From Methanoplanus endosymbiosus (GTDB taxonomy: Archaea > Halobacteriota > Methanomicrobia > Methanomicrobiales > Methanomicrobiaceae), in the NCBI RefSeq assembly GCF_024662215.1, contig NZ_CP096115.1, forward strand, positions 806,001 through 870,000: a DNA stretch of 64,000 nucleotides. The letters are read 5' to 3'. The notes under the pieces were generated by a model. It was not told the DNA's origin, made no database searches, and was given only the letters and a program-made list of their open reading frames with translations. How positions within the stretch are numbered: position 1 is the first letter of the stretch; the number at the start of each line of letters is the position of its first letter. Shown in pieces: positions 17,572-25,756 of this stretch. Both the position numbers and the translations under genes were made by a program.

Positions 17572-17780
17572 AAGTGAATATCAGACTGAAGACCTAAATC
17601 TTTCATTACAATAAGTCCGCCTGAAAGGACTATTTGAGAATACCTATAAATATAACAGTATCACAGATCAATCAGATACATTTCAACCGCAAAAACCTCT
17701 GACAAAGGGCGGGCAAAGTAATATTGAGAGATTTCGTGGATGCTGCCTATATCTTAGAAGAGATCTCAGGACTATAAAAT

Positions 17781-18602
17781 ATGAAAACAACAGTCTATTA
17801 TTTCACAGGAACCGGAAACAGTCTGTGGGTTTCAAAGGGCCTTGCAGAACAGCTTTCGGAGAAGACCGGCCAGAGCACTGATTTATGCAGGGGCGAAGCA
17901 GAGTTAATTCCGATAGCAGAGGTGATGAGATCAAAAAATCCGGTTAAATGCCCGAAAGGTGCTGCCGGGATAGTCTGTCCGGTGTACCAGGGCGGAATAC
18001 CTCTGATTGTCTCTGAATTCATAGAGAAAGCCGACCTTACACTTCCGGATTATATCTTCATAATTCTGACATATGGTGCATATACCGCATCTGCTGAAGA
18101 TCTGATCTATGATCAGTTAAAAGACGCAGGAAGGGCTCCGGACTATGTCAATAAGATTAAAATGGCAGATAATTATCTACCCATATTTACTCCGCCTTCC
18201 GGTGAGAAACTTGACAGTCTTATGAAGTCCGCTGAATCTGAGCTTAATATCGTTGCCGGAGATATAGCCGGCAGAAAGAAGAGGATTCCGGAATCAGGAA
18301 TAATTGCAGACCTGGTCACAAAATTCATGTACGGCGATCTCATAAGAAAAGGGCACGTTAAGGATAAGAAATTCCATGCAGATGAGAACTGCAACGGCTG
18401 CGGGACATGCGCAAAGGTCTGTCCGGTTGAAAACATCACAATAGAAGACCAAAAACCGGTCTGGCATAACAACTGTGAATTCTGCTTTGCCTGCCTGCAC
18501 CTCTGCCCGAAGATGGCCATACAGTACAAAAATTCCACAAAGAAGAAGCCGAGATACAAAAATCCGGAGATAAATATCAGTGACCTGATGAGAAAGTGGT
18601 AA
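17781..18602 (+). CDS. EFR1-type flavodoxin-ferredoxin protein
   Basis: A 273-residue electron carrier. The N-terminus is a flavodoxin-like domain with the FMN phosphate loop FTGTGNSLW; the C-terminus has two 4Fe-4S clusters, CNGCGTCAKVCP from C204 and CEFCFACLHLCP from C232. EFR1 proteins are common in methanogens and anaerobes and pass electrons between partners that are mostly unknown. It stands alone. A strong hairpin follows the gene. Confidence 0.88.
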   Translation: MKTTVYYFTGTGNSLWVSKGLAEQLSEKTGQSTDLCRGEAELIPIAEVMRSKNPVKCPKGAAGIVCPVYQGGIPLIVSEFIEKADLTLPDYIFIILTYGAYTASAEDLIYDQLKDAGRAPDYVNKIKMADNYLPIFTPPSGEKLDSLMKSAESELNIVAGDIAGRKKRIPESGIIADLVTKFMYGDLIRKGHVKDKKFHADENCNGCGTCAKVCPVENITIEDQKPVWHNNCEFCFACLHLCPKMAIQYKNSTKKKPRYKNPEINISDLMRKW

Positions 18603-18680
18603 CTGTCAGATATAATAGAGTCCGGACCGTAAAAATAATACCGGGAGGGTAATATTCCGGACCGGAAAAATAAGATGATT

Positions 18681-18706
18681 ACCGGCAGACTTTCTAATCT
18701 GCCGGT
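18681..18706 (+). terminator. Strong hairpin downstream of the EFR1 gene
   Basis: ACCGGCAGA and TCTGCCGGT pair perfectly over 9 bp around an 8-base loop, about 80 bases after the stop, followed by TTAT. The T-run is short, so it may instead protect the mRNA end. Confidence 0.5.
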
Positions 18707-18799
18707 TTATGCCTGTATTCATATCAGGCATATTCACGAAATTATGAGGCTTTCACCACATTTTCATATTAAGATATTATTCCGGATGGCATTTGTTGA

Positions 18800-19126
18800 T
18801 CAGACAGGACGCTCCAGGATCTCATAGCCAGTCTCAAGCTCCCTCTCTGCCTCACCGAGGAATGTATCCACCCTCTCACGCCTCTCAGCCCACATATCTT
18901 CAGTTGAATTTTCGATCATTTCGATCTCAACACTGGCCTGGCTGAGATGGCTTTCAAGGTTTTCAAACCATGTCTCAAGTTCTGAGCATGTATCCTTTGG
19001 TGCTGTCTTCATTCTCCTTCTGATGTCCTTTTCCATCCCACGGACTTCCTTCATCCGGGTATTAGCCTGACTGAGGAAGTTTCTCCTCGTTTCACTCATT
19101 TTTTTAACTGATTCCATCTCTGGCAT
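18800..19126 (-). CDS. Small coiled-coil protein of unknown function
   Basis: A 108-residue, highly charged, mostly helical protein without membrane spans. A very strong ribosome site (GGGGGG) lies 7 bases before ATG 19126, which supports it as a real gene. The heptad-like pattern suggests a coiled-coil homodimer. No family is recognised. Confidence 0.7.
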   Translation of the reverse strand: MPEMESVKKMSETRRNFLSQANTRMKEVRGMEKDIRRRMKTAPKDTCSELETWFENLESHLSQASVEIEMIENSTEDMWAERRERVDTFLGEAERELETGYEILERPV

Positions 19127-19351
19127 AATTTATCCCCCCACGTTATGGGTTGCGAGGTATTGCACCTGATAATATTTAAAACCATCTTATGCACAGGAAT
19201 AGCCGGATATATAAAAATCCATCAGGTAATCCGGCAGAACAGACTTAATATTCCGGTTATGCCCGGCAAAACGGGTTTTTTGATCAGGTGAAAGATACTG
19301 CTGTTATAAAAAAAAGGAATGAGCATTATGCCGGGAGATTTCCTGCCGGAA

Positions 19352-20770
19352 TTATACTGCACCCTCTGCCGGGCGGGAAATGTCCGTAATTTCTTTAACA
19401 AGCAGCCTGCTGATGTAGTACTTTGCCCAGATGTATGTGATTATACTGCCAACAATATTTCCGGCAACAATGCCCCACCAGACACCTGCTTCACCCCAGC
19501 CGAATGTGACGGCAAATATCCATGCAAAGACTGCAATAAGAACTATTTCTCTGATGAAGGTTAAGACAAAGGATGTCATTCCCTTTCCGACTGCCTGGAA
19601 AAGTGCCGTTGACATCATGCCGACAGGGACTGCCAGGTAGAACATGCACATTACCCTTAGAAATGCCGTTATTGAGGGTGCAAGATAGGCACTCTCAGGT
19701 GAGTAGGTGAATACTGCCGAGATTGCCGGTGCGAATATGAAAGTTGCAATACTCATTATAATGGCGATTACCATGCCGAGTTTCATTGAGTATGTATGTG
19801 ATACTGCCATTTTACCAAACTGCTCTGCCCCGAATGCCGCTCCGGCGACTGTGACAAGTGCTGTTGCAATTCCCATAAGCGGCACAAGTGCAATCATTAC
19901 CACACGCCACCCGGAGGTGTACACCGCAACTGCATCTGTTCCTGCTACGATTACAAAGATTCCGTTGAGTATTATGACAAGCATTGAGATTAAAAACATC
20001 TCTGCACTTGCAGGCAGGCCGACTCCGAGAATATCTCTGACCACTTTTCTGTCCGGTCTGTATGAACTTTTCTCAAATGTGAGGTATGTATCCTTCTTTA
20101 TAAACAGCCAGTGGCAGAGGATTATACAGACGAATACGTTTGATATGACTGTTGCCCATGCTGCTCCGGCTATGCCCATATCCAGAGTGTATATGAATAT
20201 CGGGTCAAGAACGGCGTTCATTATGGCAGATACCGCCATTAAGTACATTGTTCTTTTTGCATCACCTTCTCCTCTGAGTATTCCGGAACCTACCCCTGAG
20301 AAGAGCATGAATATAATTCCGGCAAATACAACCTGTCCGTATTCGAGTGCCAGTCCGGTTGTTGCTCCTGCACCGGAGAGTTCCATTAAGGGACGGAGGA
20401 AGGGAACGAAGATTACCGTCATTATGACAGAGACAATTACGCAGATGATTACCGAGTGCATTGCACTGTTTTCTGCACCCGGTTTGTCTCCTGCTCCGAT
20501 TCTGCGGGATATCGCTGATGTTGCACCTGCACCAAGTCCGTTCATTAAGCCAATTATTAACATGAAGAAAGGAGTTATAAATCCAATCGCAGCAATTGCA
20601 TCCCCGCCAAGTCCTGCAACCCAGACTGCATCTATGAGGTTGTAGGCACTCATAAGAAGCATTGCAATTACCATTGGAACTGCCATTTTTATGACCGCAC
20701 GTTTGGGATCGCCTGTGATTATATCAACGCCTTCCGTTTTTTGGGCCATGTCTGAATTATTTTCTCTCAT
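19352..20770 (-). CDS. MATE-family multidrug efflux transporter
   Basis: A 472-residue membrane protein with about twelve hydrophobic spans and the MATE pattern: GDPKRAVIKMAVPMVIAMLL at the start and LRGEGDAKRTMYLM between halves. It should export cationic drugs or metabolites in exchange for Na+ or H+. It follows the MarR gene on the same strand after 27 bases, so drug-responsive control by that regulator is likely. A long ORF on the opposite strand is a shadow. Confidence 0.92.
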   Translation of the reverse strand: MRENNSDMAQKTEGVDIITGDPKRAVIKMAVPMVIAMLLMSAYNLIDAVWVAGLGGDAIAAIGFITPFFMLIIGLMNGLGAGATSAISRRIGAGDKPGAENSAMHSVIICVIVSVIMTVIFVPFLRPLMELSGAGATTGLALEYGQVVFAGIIFMLFSGVGSGILRGEGDAKRTMYLMAVSAIMNAVLDPIFIYTLDMGIAGAAWATVISNVFVCIILCHWLFIKKDTYLTFEKSSYRPDRKVVRDILGVGLPASAEMFLISMLVIILNGIFVIVAGTDAVAVYTSGWRVVMIALVPLMGIATALVTVAGAAFGAEQFGKMAVSHTYSMKLGMVIAIIMSIATFIFAPAISAVFTYSPESAYLAPSITAFLRVMCMFYLAVPVGMMSTALFQAVGKGMTSFVLTFIREIVLIAVFAWIFAVTFGWGEAGVWWGIVAGNIVGSIITYIWAKYYISRLLVKEITDISRPAEGAV

Positions 20771-20797
20771 TTTTCTGATTTTACCTTTAATGCCTTT

Positions 20798-21328
20798 TTA
20801 TCCCGAAATCTCTTCCTTATCATGAGATCTTGCATATTTATGGCTTTTTTCGGCAATTATGCGAAATGCCCCGGTTATATGCTCTTTTTCCTCTGTGGAG
20901 AAACCAAAGAGCAGCTCCTCTTCCCATCTCCGGTCCAGGGCCATGATCTCAGGAACGATTCTCCGACCCTTCTCTGTCAGGTATAAGTGATATTTCCGGC
21001 GGTTTTCCGGGTCCTGTCTTCGTGTAATAATTCCATTATCCTCCAGCTTCCGGACCGCCCTTGCTACCGTTCCTTTGTCTATGAGAAAACACTCCGCAAG
21101 TTCGTCCTGTGTGCGGCCCGGTTCAAATGACAGCCTCATGATAAAAGGAAACTGTCCGGCTGTCAGTTCTTCCGATGGTTTATTTGAGTTTACATAAATT
21201 CCATACATGCGGTGGATAACTGATACAAGCCCGGCGAGTGGCATGCCCTGAGGAATGTCACCATTTAAGCATTTTTTTGGCATTTCTGAGGCATTACCGT
21301 TATTTTCATCTACATTTTTCCTGCTCAT
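20798..21328 (-). CDS. MarR-family transcriptional regulator
   Basis: A 176-residue winged-helix protein. The recognition helix and wing are clear: TQDELAECFLIDKGTVARAV then LEDNGIITRRQDPENRRKYHLYLTEKG. MarR proteins are usually repressors released by small ligands. It is the first gene of a two-gene unit with the MATE pump. A perfect palindrome at 21389-21404 in its upstream region is the likely binding site. The first 40 residues are a non-conserved tail. Confidence 0.92.
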   Translation of the reverse strand: MSRKNVDENNGNASEMPKKCLNGDIPQGMPLAGLVSVIHRMYGIYVNSNKPSEELTAGQFPFIMRLSFEPGRTQDELAECFLIDKGTVARAVRKLEDNGIITRRQDPENRRKYHLYLTEKGRRIVPEIMALDRRWEEELLFGFSTEEKEHITGAFRIIAEKSHKYARSHDKEEISG

Positions 21329-21388
21329 TGACTGGATTGTCCTTTTTGATATTTTTTCTGTATAACATTGATTCCTTTCAGCAATAAA

Positions 21389-21404
21389 TGTTGCACATGC
21401 AACA
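21389..21404. promoter_or_regulatory. Probable MarR operator palindrome
   Basis: TGTTGCA-CA-TGCAACA is a perfect 7-bp inverted repeat in the 156-bp gap between the divergent marR and vsr genes. A half-site (GTTGCA) follows at once. Position and symmetry fit autoregulation by the MarR protein; the vsr promoter could also be touched. Confidence 0.55.
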
Positions 21405-21484
21405 GTTGCATAGACAATGAATTAGATATTTACTGTAAGCAACCGTTCATTTCAATATAAAAGATTACAAAATATTCCGGAGAG

Positions 21485-21898
21485 ATGTCTGATGTTCACA
21501 CACCGAAACAGCGTCATTACAATATGTCCCGAATCCGTGGCAAAAATACAAAACCTGAGATGATAATCCGCCGCCTTCTCTGTAAAGAAGGACTAAGGGG
21601 ATACCGGATACATTATACTCTGCCGGGAAAACCGGATATTGTTTACATAAAAAAAAGAGTTGTAATTTTTATAGACGGATGTTTCTGGCACAAATGTCCT
21701 GAATGCTTCAGTATTCCCAAAACAAACACTGATTTCTGGCTCGAAAAAATCAATAAGAATGTTCTGAGAGATAAGGAGATAAATAAAAAACTTTCAGATG
21801 ATGGCTGGACTGTACTGAGATTCTGGGAACATGAGGTAAAAAAAGATCCGGAAGGCGTTGTCAGGAAAATTAAAGAGATATTAGAAATATCCGATTAG
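21485..21898 (+). CDS. vsr: Vsr-type DNA mismatch (very short patch repair) endonuclease
   Basis: A 137-residue Vsr protein. Family features are SRIRGKNTKPEMIIRRLL, the catalytic D51 (PGKPDIVY), H69 in DGCFWHKCPEC, and zinc ligands C66, C71 and C74. Vsr nicks at T:G mismatches that arise when 5-methylcytosine deaminates, which is why it travels with cytosine methylases. It overlaps the methylase gene tail to tail by 4 bases rather than sharing an operon. In defence clusters it may also serve as the restriction nuclease. GGAGAG precedes the ATG directly. Confidence 0.92.
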   Translation: MSDVHTPKQRHYNMSRIRGKNTKPEMIIRRLLCKEGLRGYRIHYTLPGKPDIVYIKKRVVIFIDGCFWHKCPECFSIPKTNTDFWLEKINKNVLRDKEINKKLSDDGWTVLRFWEHEVKKDPEGVVRKIKEILEISD

Positions 21899-23160
21899 TT
21901 TCTGTTTAATCCTTTCTCAATCTCTTTTGCTATTCCGGATGCCATAAGCGGAGGCACTGCATTGCCAATCTGAACGTACTGTGCTGTCCTCGGCCCCTCA
22001 AAGAGATAATTATCAGGGAAGGACTGAATTCTTGCTGCTTCCCTGACTGTAATTGATCTGGCATATTTTATATCCGGATAAATGAAATAATGGCCGTCTT
22101 TTGCAAGATGTGCCAGGACCGCATGTGAAAGCCCTTCCTTATCAATTACCTTAAAACGGTCTGTGAAAACCTTTCTTTTTTTATGGGTTTTTAATTCTTC
22201 AGGCAGTTCATCATAATGAAGTCTCTCTCTCCCGGATTCCCACTTGCTGATTACTTTCCGGTAAATTTCCCTGTCCCTTTCATTATGATTCCTTGCTATA
22301 TGATTTCTAACAACAGGCTCATCAGTTCTGAGACCTTTCTCTTTTAGATAGCCGGAAGATCTTTTGGTTAAATATTTCTGAGGATCATTACTGCCTTCTC
22401 CGGGATAGAGAGGCGGAAGATCATTAAAAAGATCTCCGGTATTATATTCTGATTTATTCTGCTGAAAATCAGGATATTCAAAATCAAGCTCTTTTTTCCA
22501 GCCGATATATATTATTCTTTTCCTGTTCTGGAGTACACCAAAATCAGCAGCGTTGAGTATTCGTGCATTGGGGTCTCCACAATACCCCAGTTTACCAATC
22601 TTTTCGTTAAAATCCTCAAAAACTTTCCCATTTAATGAACTTATAATTCCGGGAACATTTTCAAAGACAAATATTTTTGGTTTAAATGTTTCAATCGCCT
22701 TCAGATAATAGAGATATAACAGATTCCTTGGATCATTCACCATACCATCTTTTGAACGGCCCCTTCCTGCAAGGGAATATGCCTGACATGGAGGACCACC
22801 GATAATAACATCAACGGATTCCTTACCTGTACTATCCAGTCGTTTTTTTATCGAATTTATGAGATCTGATTCAGTTTCCGGAGATATTTCACAATGATAA
22901 ATTCCGGTGCCCTCAGGAAAATAATCCTGACTGCCGGCAATGAAATCTTCACGGGTTATTTCACCGGAAAAATATCTGTAATAGAAATCTTTTTTCCCAT
23001 TATTGCATAATTTATGATACCTAATCCTTGTATCAAGAGTCTGTGTGGCATATTCATTCATTTCAACATGAGCCACAAAATCAAAGGAATGCCGAATAAA
23101 ACCTTCGGTAAGACCGCCCGCACCTGAAAATAAATCAATGCCTGTATATTTCTCTTTCAC
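21895..23160 (-). CDS. DNA (cytosine-5) methyltransferase
   Basis: A 421-residue C5 methylase. Motif I is DLFSGAGGLTEGF (9-21), motif IV holds the catalytic cysteine in GGPPCQAYS (C125), motif VI is FENVPG (167-171), motif VIII is LQNRKRIIYIG, and motif X ends with QIGNAVPPLMASGIAKEI. It moves methyl from SAM to carbon 5 of cytosine at a target set by the region around 250-380, which cannot be read from sequence. It is the last gene of the leftward arm and the only methylase in the 25-kb island, so it is the likely self-marking enzyme. Confidence 0.94.
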   Translation of the reverse strand: MKEKYTGIDLFSGAGGLTEGFIRHSFDFVAHVEMNEYATQTLDTRIRYHKLCNNGKKDFYYRYFSGEITREDFIAGSQDYFPEGTGIYHCEISPETESDLINSIKKRLDSTGKESVDVIIGGPPCQAYSLAGRGRSKDGMVNDPRNLLYLYYLKAIETFKPKIFVFENVPGIISSLNGKVFEDFNEKIGKLGYCGDPNARILNAADFGVLQNRKRIIYIGWKKELDFEYPDFQQNKSEYNTGDLFNDLPPLYPGEGSNDPQKYLTKRSSGYLKEKGLRTDEPVVRNHIARNHNERDREIYRKVISKWESGRERLHYDELPEELKTHKKRKVFTDRFKVIDKEGLSHAVLAHLAKDGHYFIYPDIKYARSITVREAARIQSFPDNYLFEGPRTAQYVQIGNAVPPLMASGIAKEIEKGLNRN

Positions 23161-23241
23161 TTTCGTTATTAATTACGCCCCTTTTGTGGATAAGATTTTC
23201 TTATCCCGGGTCACTTCCTTTCCAGGTGGAAATTGTAATGA

Positions 23242-25689
23242 CTAAGCAGTTCCGGAAACTGAATCACCTTCTTCTGCCTGGGACTGACAGTATTCCTTTC
23301 CATCTTTAGAGAGAGATAATTTGCCGGCAGTCATTTTTTTCTCAATAAAACCTTTCCTGATCAGATCGAGTTTACCCCTCAAGAATTCTTTTTTTATTTC
23401 CCTCACACTAACAGGAATTCCCTTAAACATCCCTGATTCATCATTATGGCTCATATACTGGAGTTCATAGGATACTGTTTTCAGGGATGCTGAACCACGG
23501 TTATTATGCAGAATAAACAAAATTGCTTTTTCAGTATCTGTAAACTCCGGTGAAGGATTTTTCTGAGAATTTAAAGACGAGTTAACTTCATCTGAAATAT
23601 CCGGTTCTTCACTCATATCCGGACTTTCAGGAGTTAATTCCCGGATCATCCTGTCAACATCAAACCCATTAAATTCTGCTTTTTTTATTACAGAAACTGC
23701 ATTTTCAAGTTCCTTTTCAGATGGTTTCCTGTTTTTACGTCCGGCTGTCCTCATAATACCTGCTGTGTTTCTTTCTTCAGGCATCAGATAACCTTTTTCA
23801 CGGGACCAGTCAGCAATTACTGACCATATTTCCGGAGGAAGAGACAAAATATAGTCATATTTCCCATAATCATCCCTTTCATTCTCTTCAGTAGAATCAG
23901 AAACCAGAGCATCAGAAAGATCATGACTTAATGTAATTCCGGATTTCAGAAGGACCTGCCAGCATTCTTCTTTTTTACACCACTCTGTAACATTTCTTCC
24001 ACCCGGAGGATTTGTAATTACTTCCCTGACCTCATGGATTAATTCTGACAATTCATCTTTAAGTTCCGGACGGAGATCCTGTTCATTCCATATTTTTCTG
24101 AGATTGATTTTATGCCCGGTGAGGCTGAAAAGAAGTGATACAGTATACGCTACGATATTTGCCCAGTAACCACTTCCTTTCAGTTCCTTTCTGACAATGG
24201 AATATGTCTGCCGGTGGATAACTGCTTTTGCAACGAGATCACGGAAGTATTCTTCATCAGGCGGAAGAATATTATCTTTCTCCTTTATTCGGTCCAGAAA
24301 TCTGATGTAGTTCTTCTGTCTTCCAAGGCTGACATCATATGGCCTGCATTCATAGAGGTGTTCAAATATTGCTATATCGGGCTTGGTAAATTTCTGAGTC
24401 TTGGGATATTGGCGGTCAAATATCTTTTTCCTGGCTGGTGTTGTCCCTTCCCGGTTTCTTCTGTCATCATACTGACCGCGTACCCTTTCAAAGTACCAGT
24501 AGGTTTCCATCTGACTACCACCGACTGCAGGGGCCCTGATCCTCTTTGAGACTGAATCAAGTTCTACAAGAAACGGATTGTTGGATGAAAAGTCAGCAGC
24601 ATCAATTTTATTCTGTGTATTTGCACACCTGGAAATTTCAGGGACAAATTCATCCAGATCCTCTGTATTGTGGAGAACTGTAAGTTTTACCGGAACATGA
24701 AGGAATGAGAGATCAACTTCATCTTTAAATTTATTGCAGGTATAATGTATCGTTGCTGTGGTCTGTGCTCCGTTAACAATCTGGAAATTTTTAATTCTGG
24801 AAATACATTTCTGTCCTTCATATTCAGTTACAGTAACGTCCTCAGCTGTTGCGGACAGGCCATTGTTATACGCAAGAAACATTTCAGGGTTTTCCAGTAT
24901 GGTATCCTTTATTCCCTTGTTTACTTTACCTCTGACCTGCAGAAAAGATCTTACATTTCTTTCAAGAACTCTCGGACCATAAGTATCATATATTTTTACA
25001 AGAGTATCACCGGGCATAATTAACTGATAGGAAGTGTACACCGGATTATCATCATCAGGGCAGAGAAATGGAAGCATCTTCCCTGTATCCTGATAAAAAT
25101 CAATTTCAATCGGTTCACTTCTGATCCCCGAACTGATAAGCCCGTATATTCTTTTGATATCCCAGACATTATACTGGTAAGTAATTTCGTTTTCTTCATG
25201 ATCCGGAATTTTTTCTGTTTTTACTGTTGAATCCGAGAGAATGAAAAATCTGATTTTTCTTATTATCCCACGGGATTCATACAACTGAATAGCAAGATCA
25301 TATACCGGCTGAGCTTCTTCAAGGTTAACATAATAACCCTCAAAACACCTTTTAAGGAAATTCTGCAGTCTTTTAAAATAGGCATCAATTTCCGTTTTTG
25401 GAAGTGTCGTTATGTCCTGATGACCCTTATAAGCGCTTACAAAAAGCTCAAGGGTATCCCTTTCGTCACCTGTATATGAAAAATTATAGGCATTGACCTT
25501 AATTCCAAGTTGTTTTTTCCGGTGAGGGCTTAAAAAGTAACCCTCAATAATCTCAGTATCTTCAAAGTTCAGAAGAACTGTATCAGTAAATGAATCTTCA
25601 AGTGGAACTTCTTCTTCCGAAGCTTTCCTGTATATATCATTTCTGAAATCACTGTAAAACCTTCGGAATTCTTTTTCCTCAGCTTTCAT
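23242..25689 (-). CDS. AIPR-family abortive-infection protein
   Basis: An 815-residue protein with the AIPR core: VRSFLQVRGKVNKGIKDTIL, then PEMFLAYNNGLSATAEDV and FQIVNGAQTTATIHY. AIPR proteins are tied to abortive phage resistance; their chemistry is unsettled. The N-terminal 200 residues may hold an endonuclease-like fold (EGYFLSPHRKKQLGIKVNAY near residue 40). The last 100 residues look like a winged helix. It lies 67 bases after the Z1 gene and 81 bases before the methylase, in one leftward unit. Confidence 0.88.
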   Translation of the reverse strand: MKAEEKEFRRFYSDFRNDIYRKASEEEVPLEDSFTDTVLLNFEDTEIIEGYFLSPHRKKQLGIKVNAYNFSYTGDERDTLELFVSAYKGHQDITTLPKTEIDAYFKRLQNFLKRCFEGYYVNLEEAQPVYDLAIQLYESRGIIRKIRFFILSDSTVKTEKIPDHEENEITYQYNVWDIKRIYGLISSGIRSEPIEIDFYQDTGKMLPFLCPDDDNPVYTSYQLIMPGDTLVKIYDTYGPRVLERNVRSFLQVRGKVNKGIKDTILENPEMFLAYNNGLSATAEDVTVTEYEGQKCISRIKNFQIVNGAQTTATIHYTCNKFKDEVDLSFLHVPVKLTVLHNTEDLDEFVPEISRCANTQNKIDAADFSSNNPFLVELDSVSKRIRAPAVGGSQMETYWYFERVRGQYDDRRNREGTTPARKKIFDRQYPKTQKFTKPDIAIFEHLYECRPYDVSLGRQKNYIRFLDRIKEKDNILPPDEEYFRDLVAKAVIHRQTYSIVRKELKGSGYWANIVAYTVSLLFSLTGHKINLRKIWNEQDLRPELKDELSELIHEVREVITNPPGGRNVTEWCKKEECWQVLLKSGITLSHDLSDALVSDSTEENERDDYGKYDYILSLPPEIWSVIADWSREKGYLMPEERNTAGIMRTAGRKNRKPSEKELENAVSVIKKAEFNGFDVDRMIRELTPESPDMSEEPDISDEVNSSLNSQKNPSPEFTDTEKAILFILHNNRGSASLKTVSYELQYMSHNDESGMFKGIPVSVREIKKEFLRGKLDLIRKGFIEKKMTAGKLSLSKDGKEYCQSQAEEGDSVSGTA

Positions 25690-25756
25690 TCGGTCACCAC
25701 GGTAAAATCTCTTATCCCGGAACTGTTACCGGCACTCAGATGAATAATATCCATAC

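Noticed and set aside
19707-20645. 312-codon plus-strand ORF inside the MATE gene
   Set aside because: It is antisense to a clear MATE transporter; its length follows from codon bias of the real gene.
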